19,592 bases of DNA from JAKBCQ01 sp021807585 (GCA_027325115.1 DAHWFG010000005.1:1-19592); one strand, 5' to 3'; positions 1 to 6,987 are shown, counted from the first letter of the stretch. A program made the numbers and translations. Notes: generated from the letters alone by a model not told the origin.

Positions 1-2
1 TT

Positions 3-1235
3 TGGACAATCTTAATTCAATCGCATTCGCTCCGGGAGTTGATCCAACCTGAAAGCGATTTCGTTCCCGATTTCTTTCAGGATTACGCGTCGGCTCGGAA
101 TTTAAGAAACGGATATCCCGTCTACTCCAGCCATATCGTCACGGCGCCGATCTATCTGAACAAATCGCTTGATCTCGCCAGATCGAACGTCTTGTTAAAC
201 GCCCATCCGCCGACTTCGATTCTTCTCGCCGCTCCGTTCACGCTTTTACCATTCACCCAAGCCTTTCACGCTTGGAATATCTTTTCATTAATATGCGTTT
301 TAATAAGTTTATTCATTACTTTTAGAGAGCTGATTATCCGATCGACGATCTGGTCGGTTTGTTTCACGGTAGCGATCTTGATTTTTTGCGGGCCGTTATG
401 GGAGCAGACGCGGCAGGGTCAATTGAACGCGGTTTTACTTTTGGCGATCACGATCGCATGGGCCGCGAATCGTCGAGATAAAGGGGCGCTTGCGGGGATG
501 ATGATCGGAATCGCCGCCTCGATCAAGCTTTTTCCTATTCTCTTTATCTTATATTTCGCCTGGACGAAAAGGTATCGCTCGGTCCTATTCGCCATAATCA
601 CGTTCACCGTTTTGACCGCGATGACGTGGATAATCATGGGGAACGGAGCTTTTCGAGATTACCTCACGATCGTATTGCCCGATTTTCAATGGTTCCGAGT
701 GGGTTGGAATAATTGCTCGTTGGCTGGATTTTGGAGCAGGCTTTTCGATCCGATTCCGAGCAAAACTCGATTATTCTCTCGTTCATGGCCGATTATCCAA
801 AGCCCGCTTCTTTTTCGCTTCTGTTATTCATTATCGGCGCAAATCTTGATCGCGATCGTTGCGATTAGCCTGGGCGGAAACGTCGATCGTCGCACTCGAG
901 ATTTGGGATTCGGATTGTGCGCGACGACGATGATTCTGCTCAATCCGATCTCCTGGGAGCATTCTTTGATCATTCTGATCCCATTCTTCGTAATGGTCGG
1001 ACGTTCGATCCCCTGGCGATTCGAATACAAAACCATGTTGTATCTCTCAATATTTCTCCTCTTTATGATGCGTCCCCAATTGGTTTGGACGATTTTCTCG
1101 ATGGGAGATCGGCCGGCTTCTCCGTTGGAGAATATGACGATTCTTCCCTACCAATTCCACGCCTTGCCGGGATTTCTATCGCTTCAATTGATCCTCCTGC
1201 ACGACTCGAGGAACGCGCTTGTTTCGACTTCATGA
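3..1235 (+). CDS. GT87-family membrane glycosyltransferase, 5'-truncated by window
   Basis: Integral membrane glycosyltransferase of the GT87 (DUF2029) type, a family that moves sugars from polyprenyl-phosphate donors at the outer face of the cytoplasmic membrane. The frame is open to the window edge (first full codon at 3), so the N-terminus and probably the first membrane helix lie outside. A TTG at 39 is possible but is not needed as a start. Visible family features are an aromatic/acidic segment near the N-terminus (DFFQDYASARNL...GYPVY), a HPPTSILLAAPF segment, WEQTRQGQLNAVLL, IKLFPILF in a helix, and NPISWEHSLIIL near the C-terminus. About eight to ten hydrophobic helices are present. 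Acceptor and donor cannot be read from the sequence. The family call is from recalled motifs and is fairly secure. Confidence 0.8.
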   Translation, partial: WTILIQSHSLRELIQPESDFVPDFFQDYASARNLRNGYPVYSSHIVTAPIYLNKSLDLARSNVLLNAHPPTSILLAAPFTLLPFTQAFHAWNIFSLICVLISLFITFRELIIRSTIWSVCFTVAILIFCGPLWEQTRQGQLNAVLLLAITIAWAANRRDKGALAGMMIGIAASIKLFPILFILYFAWTKRYRSVLFAIITFTVLTAMTWIIMGNGAFRDYLTIVLPDFQWFRVGWNNCSLAGFWSRLFDPIPSKTRLFSRSWPIIQSPLLFRFCYSLSAQILIAIVAISLGGNVDRRTRDLGFGLCATTMILLNPISWEHSLIILIPFFVMVGRSIPWRFEYKTMLYLSIFLLFMMRPQLVWTIFSMGDRPASPLENMTILPYQFHALPGFLSLQLILLHDSRNALVSTS

Positions 1236-1696
1236 TCGATCAAAGGATTTATCACCGAGGGGCCGATTTTTCGAATTCTCTTTTGGCAGATACGTTTCAT
1301 CCACATATCAATATAATTATATCAAGATGGTAAAATGAGAATCGAGGTCGTCGGCTGGTCGAGCTAAGCGATATTCGCATTCATCCGTGGTTAAAATACA
1401 AACAGGGATGATCAGGAGCTTCGCGTTCCAATTTTCGGATGCGACATGCGATTGATGGTGTTCCTCGGGAGCGCGAACGTCCCGACGAACCGGATCCATC
1501 ATGATTTTAATGACGGTAAATGATGAAGCGAATCGGGTTCAATCTCACTCATGGACGAAGTTCGCCCCAGCCGACGAAGTGCGCGGCGACGAATCGTCTT
1601 ATGGTATGGTATAAGAGGTTTAACTTCGCGGCGACCGCTACGCGACCGCGGGTAAGTCGACGAGCGATGGCGGCGGCGATACAAAGGAGGATGCGG
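1236..1696. other. Intergenic region upstream of the selenoprotein genes
   Basis: No convincing gene. A very AT-rich patch lies around 1305-1335 and contains a TATAAT (1312-1317) without a matching -35. A second weak -10-like TATAAG is at 1610-1615, about 80 bases before the SelW-like gene. The frame of that gene is open upstream to 1520, but the translation there is Arg-rich and unlike the family. I looked for a tRNA-Sec gene here and found no T-arm or acceptor pairing. Confidence 0.5.
1683..1690 (+). promoter_or_regulatory. Strong Shine-Dalgarno site of the SelW-like gene
   Basis: AAAGGAGG followed by a 6-base spacer to the ATG at 1697. The in-frame ATG at 1691 directly abuts the site, so the site selects 1697. 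That start also matches where Rdx proteins normally begin. It supports translation through a UGA only 10 codons downstream. Confidence 0.8.
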
Positions 1697-1936
1697 ATGG
1701 AAGTGATCCTCGAATACTGCGCGATGTGAAATTACGAGCCCCAGGCCGTCAGTTTGACGGCGAAGGTGCTGCCGCGGTTTAAAACCGCGATCCAACGGAT
1801 GACCCTGATCCCCTCGAAAGGGGGCTGCTTCGAGATCACCGTGGGGGGTAAGCTTTTATATTCAAAACTCGCGACGGGAGAGTTTCCCGCCGAAGAGAAG
1901 ATGATCGCGGCGATCGGCGAGGCGCTGAAGAAGTGA
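1697..1936 (+). CDS. SelW-like Rdx-family selenoprotein (UGA = Sec at residue 11)
   Basis: Small thioredoxin-like-fold redox protein of the Rdx (SelW/SelT/SelH/SelV) family, 79 aa with recoding. The UGA at 1727-1729 sits exactly where the second redox residue belongs. The N-terminus reads MEVILEYCAM-Sec-NYEPQA, giving the C-x-x-U motif (Cys8, Sec11). Downstream are the other family hallmarks: IPSKGGCFEITVGGK (38-52), the YSK motif (55-57) and GEFP (61-64). Reading stops at UGA 1934-1936. A termination reading would leave a 10-residue peptide and an orphan conserved ORF. The start is fixed by an AAAGGAGG six bases upstream. A hairpin follows the UGA. The gene lies 63 bases before selD in the same frame and direction. 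Family function (thiol redox, with proposed glutathione or thioredoxin partners) is known only in general. The substrate here is unknown. Confidence 0.92.
1745..1761 (+). promoter_or_regulatory. Candidate bacterial SECIS hairpin of the SelW-like gene
   Basis: GCCGTC (1745-1750) pairs with GACGGC (1756-1761) around the loop AGUUU. The loop begins 21 bases after the Sec UGA and has a G in its first two positions. Both fit the bacterial SECIS pattern as I recall it: a small apical loop with an early G, about 16-37 bases downstream. SelB binding itself is inferred. Confidence 0.65.
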
Positions 1937-1943
1937 CTTCGAC

Positions 1944-1961
1944 CGCCGGGATCAACCGGCG
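1944..1961 (+). other. Hairpin between the SelW-like gene and selD
   Basis: CGCCGG (1944-1949) pairs perfectly with CCGGCG (1956-1961) around a 6-base loop, 7 bases after the SelW-like stop. No T-run follows. It could be a weak attenuator, an mRNA processing site or chance in GC-rich DNA. Confidence 0.25.
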
Positions 1962-1999
1962 TTCGTCAGTTTATTCATTCACTCATAAGCGAGAAAAAT

Positions 2000-3058
2000 G
2001 TGTTTGGTCGACGCAAGCGATTGACCGATTACGCGAACTGCGCCGGGTGAGCGGGCAAGATATCCCCTCAGGGGATCGCGCAGGTGCTGCGCGACTTGCC
2101 GCCTCGCTCGGTCGATCCGAACCTTTTGGTCGGAACCGAAACGCTCGACGACGCCGGTGTTTACCGAATCGCCGAGGGGACGGCGATCGTCCAGACGTTG
2201 GATTTTTTCCCCCCGCTCGTCGACGACCCGTTCACGTTCGGTCAAATCGCCGCGGCGAATTCGCTTTCCGATATTTACGCGATGAACGCGAATCCGCTGA
2301 CGGTGATGAACATCGTCGGTTTTCCCGACGACGAGCTGCCTATGAGCGTCCTCGCGGCGATCCTGAGCGGCGCCGCGGACCGCGTGAACGCCGCCGGCGC
2401 CGTCACCGTCGGCGGCCATTCGGTTCGCGATTCCGAGATCAAATTCGGCCTGAGCGTGACGGGGATTATCGACCCGAAAGAGATCCTCACAAACGCCTCG
2501 GCGCGGCCCGGAGACGTTCTCGTCCTTAGCAAACCGTTGGGAACGGGGTTCATCACCACCGCGGCGAAACGGGGCGAATGTCCGAGCGATATCCTCGCCG
2601 CGGCGATTGAAAGTATGATTGAATTAAACGTGATTGGACGCGACGCGTTACGCTCAGCCGCCGGATCTCATTCGGTTACAGACATAACGGGCTACGGGCT
2701 CGCGGGACACGCCGCCGAGATGGCCGAGGGGTCGAAAACGACGATCGAGCTCGATGTCGCGGCGGCGCCGATCGTCGAAGGGAGCGAGCGGCTGGCGATT
2801 CCTCGTTATGAAACCCGCGCGAGCGGAACGAATCGCTCGTTTTTGACCGACCGGATGACGATCTCGGCTTCGGCCGAACGCTCATCAAAGCTGCCGTTTC
2901 TGTTCGACGCGCAGACTTCGGGAGGGCTTTTGATCGCGGTCGCGGCGCAATCGGCCGAGCGATTGATCCTCGAACTCAAGGCGCGAAACGCTCGGTCGGC
3001 GGCGATCGTGGGTCGCGTGGTTGAGCGACGCGACGGAGTTGCGATCGCGATCGTCTAA
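2000..3058 (+). CDS. selD: Selenophosphate synthetase SelD, itself a selenoprotein (UGA = Sec17)
   Basis: Makes selenophosphate from selenide and ATP, the selenium donor for Sec-tRNA and selenouridine synthesis in the cytoplasm. The GTG at 2000 gives 352 aa, with the UGA at 2048-2050 falling at residue 17, the catalytic position (Cys17 in E. coli). The sequence there reads RLTDYANCAG-Sec-AGKISP, with Lys20 also aligned. Asp51 (ETLDDAGVY), Asp68 (TLDFFPP) and Asp91 (LSDIYAM) fall at the same numbers as the E. coli ATP/Mg residues. VGGHSVRDSEIKFG (137-150) and TDITGYGL (227-234) complete the signature. Residue 19 is Gly, not Cys, and a Cys at 14 creates a C-x-x-U. The usual call starting at 2084 drops the active site. 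The ribosome site is weak (GAG at 1991-1993). The gene lies just downstream of the SelW-like gene, likely in one transcript. Confidence 0.95.
2062..2076 (+). promoter_or_regulatory. Candidate SECIS hairpin of selD
   Basis: AUCCCC (2062-2067) pairs with GGGGAU (2071-2076) around a UCA loop that starts 17 bases after the Sec UGA. Distance and stem fit a bacterial SECIS, but the 3-base loop lacks the usual early G unless the closing C-G pair opens. This is weaker than the hairpin in the upstream gene. Confidence 0.45.
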
Positions 3059-3281
3059 CACGACCCTCGGGCTGGATCACGCCGATGAAATGCCGGAACT
3101 TAAGCTTCAATAAGGTGTTACGGCGGCGATTGCAGCGCAAGTTAAAGTGATCGTCTTGATTGAGCGACGACCGAACGCCGTTGGGGTGGCCGCGAGCGTG
3201 GGGTTCGTGTTAAGGTATGTCTGTTGGGAATTTTGGACCCGCCGATTTCGTTTTGTGGTCGAACCCGAAGAGCCGAGGCCG

Positions 3282-3806
3282 ATGCCCGTATCACCCGTTC
3301 CGCCGAACTCATCGATCAAGGCAGCTTTTCTGGCCTGGTTCATACCAGGACTGGGTCATATCTACCAAAAGCGGTATGGTAAGGGGATTTTATATTTTGT
3401 TTGCATTGTCGGTCTTTTCGTTTGGGGGGCGATCCTCGGCGAGGGGAAGATCGTCTACTGGCGGTGGGTCAATCCGATGAGCCGGCCCGACGACTTTCGG
3501 CTTACGTACATCTGCCAATTTTTCGTCGGCCTGCCCGCTCTCCCGGCGCTGATTCAGGGGACGCTGAGGTATCTGGATCTTTCGCCGATCTTATGGGGAT
3601 GGATGGACGTACCAAGTCAGAATGTGATTAACGGAATGTACGCTCGATTGGGCAAGATTGTGGATATCAGCGTTTTGTATACCCAACTCGCGGGATTGGC
3701 GAACGTGTTCGCGATCTGCGATGCATACGCGGGCCCGGCTTCGGCTTCGGCCGCGGCGGCGGCGAAGCCCGCGGCGGGCGCGGTCGTGAAGGAGGCGCGG
3801 TCATGA
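3282..3806 (+). CDS. DUF6677-like multi-pass membrane protein
   Basis: A 174-aa membrane protein of unknown function. After a short Pro-rich N-terminus it has the segment AFLAWFIPGLGHIYQKRYGKG, which resembles the planctomycete DUF6677 family and the TM2-like 'PGxGHxY' pattern of small membrane proteins. Hydrophobic helices follow at about residues 35-52 and 80-95, with a further hydrophobic segment near 130-145. The C-terminus is an Ala/Lys-rich low-complexity tail. The ATG at 3282 has GAGG at 3275-3278. A GTG at 3255 is an alternative start. The stop overlaps the start of the next gene (ATGA), so the two are probably co-translated. No catalytic motif is visible. The family name is from memory. 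Confidence 0.75.
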   Translation: MPVSPVPPNSSIKAAFLAWFIPGLGHIYQKRYGKGILYFVCIVGLFVWGAILGEGKIVYWRWVNPMSRPDDFRLTYICQFFVGLPALPALIQGTLRYLDLSPILWGWMDVPSQNVINGMYARLGKIVDISVLYTQLAGLANVFAICDAYAGPASASAAAAAKPAAGAVVKEARS

Positions 3807-4003
3807 CTTTCGCCGCGGCCTCATCAATTAATATCTATTGGTATGCGTTGCCGATTATGATCACGATCAGCCTGGTTCACGCGGCTTCGCGGTACGACGA
3901 TTGGAAGCTGATCGTCTCGCACGCGATCCGGTTGTTCGTGCTGATTCTTTTGATCGTCGTGGGAACGATGGCGCTTGTTTTGATTTCAAACACACAGGTA
4001 TAA
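3803..4003 (+). CDS. Small two-helix membrane protein, unknown function
   Basis: A 66-aa protein with two predicted membrane helices (about residues 10-28 and 43-62) and a short polar loop, RYDDWKLIVSHAIR, between them. AAGGAGG at 3789-3795 lies 7 bases before the ATG, and the start overlaps the upstream stop by 4 bases. This makes it a real, translationally coupled partner of the DUF6677-like protein. I do not recognise the family. A joint membrane complex is an inference from the coupling only. Confidence 0.75.
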   Translation: MTFAAASSINIYWYALPIMITISLVHAASRYDDWKLIVSHAIRLFVLILLIVVGTMALVLISNTQV

Positions 4004-4557
4004 GCGAATCGGCTGATCTTTAGCGCTCGCCGCTTCACGGCCGGTTGCCGTGCGGGGGATCGCAAGGTTACCCTCGGATTCCGACGGCTTGCCGGCCGAA
4101 ACGTTTCCTTGAGAACGATCGATTTCGCCGCGGGCGGGTAAAAGTTCGCGCTCGGGCTCGATTGCGATGCAGGGTCGATCGAATGAGAGCGATCTTGGCG
4201 AAGATTCGGCCTTGGTTACCCAGGCGGCGTTCATTTGTAATCGATCTGGTGATCAAGAGATCGCGAGAAAGGCGATTTCGAGCGATCGACGCCTTTTTTT
4301 CTTATGCAGACCGAAATCAGGTTGAAGCAAAAACCGCATCGTCCACGATGTTTTCCGCTGATCTGATAACCGCACGACCGACGACGATCGTTTCGGGAGC
4401 AAGATCGAAACGCTTCGACTTCGATGTAAGACCTCACGATTGAGTGCTTCTCGATTCCATGCCGCACGACCCGCCGAAAGGTCGCTCGCTTATCGCTTCT
4501 TGGTGTAGAATAGATCGGGAAGACGCTCGTTCGATTCTTTTTTTGCGGAATTGGTTT
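4004..4557. other. Intergenic region with terminator and weak promoter
   Basis: No gene supported. Open frames here are Arg-rich and have no ribosome sites. A likely terminator lies at 4268-4303. A -10-like TAGAAT at 4506-4511, without a clear -35, lies 46 bases before the ATG at 4558 and suits transcription of the downstream pair. Confidence 0.5.
4268..4303 (+). terminator. Probable Rho-independent terminator
   Basis: AAAGGCG (4268-4274) pairs with CGCCTTT (4290-4296). Above a 3-base bulge there is a second TCGA/TCGA stem with a GCGA tetraloop (4282-4285), and a T-run extends to 4300. It would end transcripts from the membrane-protein pair, although it lies 265 bases past their last stop. 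Confidence 0.6.
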
Positions 4558-5694
4558 ATGAGTATTCATCATTTTCTCCTCCCCAAGCTGGTGGGAAGTC
4601 GATTCGAAGATCATGCGATTCCGCTCGATATTCTTGGCGATTTGACGGTTCTGGAAGGTATGATCATAGAAGTCGCCAAGTGGAGATATCTTGTGGAAAA
4701 TCCGGATCGACGGCGATCACCGCGCAATTTTTCCGAAGGGATTTCTCTACATCTTACATCGGTCGACGAGGGGAGTGCGATCGCGGTGATCGGCCTCGCT
4801 CTCAATATCGGTAAGAGCAATGGCAACCTCCCTCAAGCTCGTCTGATCAAATATTTTGAGCAGGCGAAGGTCGCAATCATCAACGCAATCGCCGCGGTAG
4901 GAGAGAACAAATCGCCGACGCTTTACCTTCCACGAAGAGGTTTAGCGTATTTCGACAGGCTCGGTCGAAGTCTACGGGAAGGAGAGGCGATTGAATTCCC
5001 ATCCGACAAGCCGGAATCCCCGGCACGATTGACGAAGGAGAATCGACTCAAACTGTTACGGGCGGCGGAGGTCGAAGCCCGAAGTGAGGAAATTCACATT
5101 CGAGGTTCCGTCCACGCGATCGATCAGCTCGCCATGTCCTTCGAACTCACGCTTCACGACGGATGTAAGATACCGGGGTCGATCGATCAACCGCATTACG
5201 AGACGATGCTTGAAGCTTTCAACGGATTTCGTCGAGGCGTGAAAGTCCAGATCGATGGAGTCGGCTCATATAATCGATCAGATCGCCTCCAGATAATTGA
5301 ATCGATCGATCGGATCAATATCCTCGATCCGCTTGATATTTCGACTCAGTTGGACGAATTGAAGAAGTTAAAAGACGGATGGTACGACGGCAATGGTTTG
5401 GCGCCCGCGGATGACGGACTCGAATGGCTCGCTCAGGCGCTCGACGAATATGACTGGGATAATCTGACGCTCCCTTACATTTATCCCGTCGCCGAAGGGG
5501 GTGTGAGGATGGAATGGTCGCTCGGTCCGGAAGACGTCTCATTGGAGATCGACCTGCACAATCATTCGGGGGATTGGCATCGCTTCAATCTTGAGACCGA
5601 CGCCGAAGAGGCCAGGGAATTAAGCCTCGACGATAAGAATGAATGGGATTGGATGCTCGAGCGTCTTCAAGTTTTGACAGGAACAGCCGGATGA
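4558..5694 (+). CDS. Uncharacterised two-domain protein, partner of the 124-aa gene
   Basis: A 378-aa soluble protein with no signal peptide or membrane helix. Residues 1-255 form an alpha/beta-looking region of unknown function, including RGSVHAIDQLAMSFELTLHDG and VQIDGVGSYNRSDRLQ. Residues about 259-378 form a second conserved module (LDELKKLKDGWYDGNG, GLEWLAQAL, EGGVRMEWSLGPEDVSLEIDL, SGDWHRFNL). I recall this module as a stand-alone protein beside homologues of the next gene in other bacteria. The ATG at 4558 is preferred: the frame is open from 4444, but the extra residues look non-coding and a -10-like box at 4506-4511 would precede the start. The stop overlaps the next ATG (ATGA). Function is unknown. 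A toxin-antitoxin-like or defence-related role is only a hypothesis. Confidence 0.8.
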   Translation: MSIHHFLLPKLVGSRFEDHAIPLDILGDLTVLEGMIIEVAKWRYLVENPDRRRSPRNFSEGISLHLTSVDEGSAIAVIGLALNIGKSNGNLPQARLIKYFEQAKVAIINAIAAVGENKSPTLYLPRRGLAYFDRLGRSLREGEAIEFPSDKPESPARLTKENRLKLLRAAEVEARSEEIHIRGSVHAIDQLAMSFELTLHDGCKIPGSIDQPHYETMLEAFNGFRRGVKVQIDGVGSYNRSDRLQIIESIDRINILDPLDISTQLDELKKLKDGWYDGNGLAPADDGLEWLAQALDEYDWDNLTLPYIYPVAEGGVRMEWSLGPEDVSLEIDLHNHSGDWHRFNLETDAEEARELSLDDKNEWDWMLERLQVLTGTAG

Positions 5695-6065
5695 CTTCAA
5701 CGACGCTATTGCTTCGGCAAATCCACCCCTCATTCGTCAAGGACGGGCGTATCACCTCGCAGGCGTTTCGTCCCACTCCACAGGATGAACATAAGTTGTG
5801 TGTCTATGACGGTGATTTGATAAATGCCGAGGCTTCCTGGATACACTATCGGAATCGTAAGCTCGAATCCGCGGCAGTGACGGCCGTTACCGTGGAAGAA
5901 TGTTCGAAAGAAGATCTCATCGTTCGCTCAAGTCCTGAAGTATTTCCCGAGCACGCCGAGATCGATTTCCTCGGTTGTAAGCCCAATGAATGCGAGAAAA
6001 AAAGTAAGAGATTGCGAAACGCCGCGGTCGTTCGGGGCTGGTTGTACCAAGCGCGACAATCCTAG
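5691..6065 (+). CDS. Uncharacterised conserved 124-aa protein coupled to upstream gene
   Basis: A 124-aa soluble protein. Visible blocks are LLRQIHPSFVKDGRITSQAF (7-26), FRPTPQDEHKLCVYDGD and an acidic/aromatic stretch EASWIHY. A Pro-rich segment with FPEHAEIDF follows, and the C-terminal helix is basic and ends RGWLYQA. I recall a recurrent unnamed family with this pattern, always beside a protein carrying the DGWYDGNG/EWSLG module, but cannot name a domain. The start overlaps the upstream stop by 4 bases, so translation is coupled. No catalytic motif is evident. The pairing suggests direct interaction of the two products. Confidence 0.8.
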   Translation: MTSTTLLLRQIHPSFVKDGRITSQAFRPTPQDEHKLCVYDGDLINAEASWIHYRNRKLESAAVTAVTVEECSKEDLIVRSSPEVFPEHAEIDFLGCKPNECEKKSKRLRNAAVVRGWLYQARQS

Positions 6066-6181
6066 CGATGCTCCGCCTCCAACCCCCTGACACTTGGGCG
6101 AGCGCCTCCATCTGGACTGAATACTCCGGGGTCATGAATACAGAGAACTCTGCCGATCGACGGATGAGAGGTTCTGTCTTA

Positions 6182-6467
6182 GAGGCTATCCGGAAAAGCT
6201 CCCGAAACCCAATCGGCTCGATTTTACCGGTTTCGGCGCCGATTCACAAATAGAACCAGTATACGTTAAATATCTAGATATCGGTTCGTTCTGATTGGGA
6301 GGGCGTACCTCCCGGTGAGCCTCTTCTCGTAAACTCGGGCGACCAGGCCGATTTATCGGTCAATAATCGCAAACATAATAATGCGGCTCACCAGGAGGTT
6401 CGCCCTCCCGTTTTCGGGTTCGCCCTCAAATCGCGTCGAATATGCGGCTCTCTTTCCGGATAGCCTC
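6182..6467. mobile_element. MITE-like non-autonomous transposon with TTA target duplication
   Basis: Ends are perfect 15-bp inverted repeats: GAGGCTATCCGGAAA at 6182-6196 and its complement at 6453-6467. The element is directly flanked by TTA at 6179-6181 and 6468-6470. It is 286 bp long and contains no credible transposase. TNA duplications and ends of this style suggest mobilisation by an IS5-family transposase elsewhere in the genome, which is inference. The outer repeats and duplication are read directly. Confidence 0.8.
6297..6409. repeat. Nested REP-like inverted repeat inside the MITE
   Basis: A 25-base arm at 6297-6321 is complementary to 6385-6409 with two mismatches. The arms carry GGGAGGGCG and GGTGAGCC blocks, a pattern I recall from dispersed REP-like repeats in planctomycete and cyanobacterial genomes. 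The spacer is 63 bases. In RNA it would form a long stem inside the element. Confidence 0.65.
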
Positions 6468-6470
6468 TTA

Positions 6471-6981
6471 GCTTTGGCCAGGATCGTGCCGTTTCGATTG
6501 ACACTCTACATATCAAGACGTCAAAGTTCTTCAAGGAATCGCTTGGCTCAACCCCGTCGATCCCGCCGATAACGTCGTCGCTTGGCTCGCGACGGGAGCG
6601 AATCTCAACGATCGCCCCAAACTCGTTCCTCGAATCAACGACGGTGATCGCCCCCGTCCTTCATAAATGAATAATTGTTATAAAACATGTTGTTTTTTCC
6701 GAACCGCGCGGTTCGACCCGTTCGGCGACGGATCGGATCGATCGACCCAATCGGGACGCGTCGCGCCGCCGACTCGCGATTCGATCACGTCGCGATCTAA
6801 CCGTCGCTCGCCGCCAATTCGACACGATCCATCTGCCAAATTGGCAAATCCGACAACCCGCGAACGCGATCAAAGCCCTTACCGACGCCGCCTCGCCCGT
6901 TGTAACTGATGAAATACTAACCAGTTACAACCGGCATTTCGTTGTAATCGACTTCGCCTCGTTCACGGCGCGTCATTTGCA
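6471..6981. other. Gene-poor region with possible decayed coding sequence
   Basis: No intact gene is supported. From 6502 to 6666 one + frame reads smoothly (GIAWLNPVDPADNVVAWLATG) and ends at a TAA, but it has no start and looks like the 3' remnant of a lost gene. A second short smooth + frame, ending about 7035, includes LPNWQIRQPANAIKALTDAA. A perfect 16-bp palindrome CGAACCGCGCGGTTCG is at 6700-6715, preceded rather than followed by T-runs, so it is not a + terminator. TGCCAA-A-TTGGCA lies at 6834-6846. Confidence 0.4.
6899..6931. repeat. Perfect 10-bp inverted repeat upstream of response regulator
   Basis: GTTGTAACTG (6899-6908) and CAGTTACAAC (6922-6931) are separated by 13 bases. A partial third copy, GTTGTAA, is at 6941-6947. 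The repeat ends 50 bases before a TATAAT box, a position suited to an operator. It could also be a simple hairpin. No binding protein can be named. Confidence 0.4.
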
Positions 6982-6987
6982 TATAAT
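6982..6987 (+). promoter_or_regulatory. -10 box ahead of response regulator
   Basis: Perfect TATAAT preceded by TGCA, with no good -35. Transcription would start near 6994 and leave a leader of roughly 36 bases before the GTG at 7030. Confidence 0.45.

Noticed and set aside
1236..1696. Possible tRNA-Sec (selC) gene near the selenoproteins
   Set aside because: A GGTTCAATC-like stretch near 1539 lacks T-stem pairing, acceptor stem and CCA context.
1520..1729. A 69-codon + ORF ending at the UGA at 1727
   Set aside because: Only its last ten codons are real coding sequence, the start of the SelW-like gene. The upstream part is Arg-rich and the strong ribosome site selects 1697.
1933..2529. A 198-codon + ORF overlapping the start of selD
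   Set aside because: Arg-rich out-of-frame shadow of selD. The selD frame with Sec17 aligns throughout.
4045..4443. A 132-codon + ORF between the membrane protein and the two-gene module
   Set aside because: Basic, low-complexity translation, no ribosome site, and it runs through the terminator hairpin.
6700..6715. Perfect 16-bp palindrome considered as a terminator
   Set aside because: The T-run precedes it on + and no T-run follows on either strand, so it does not fit an intrinsic terminator.
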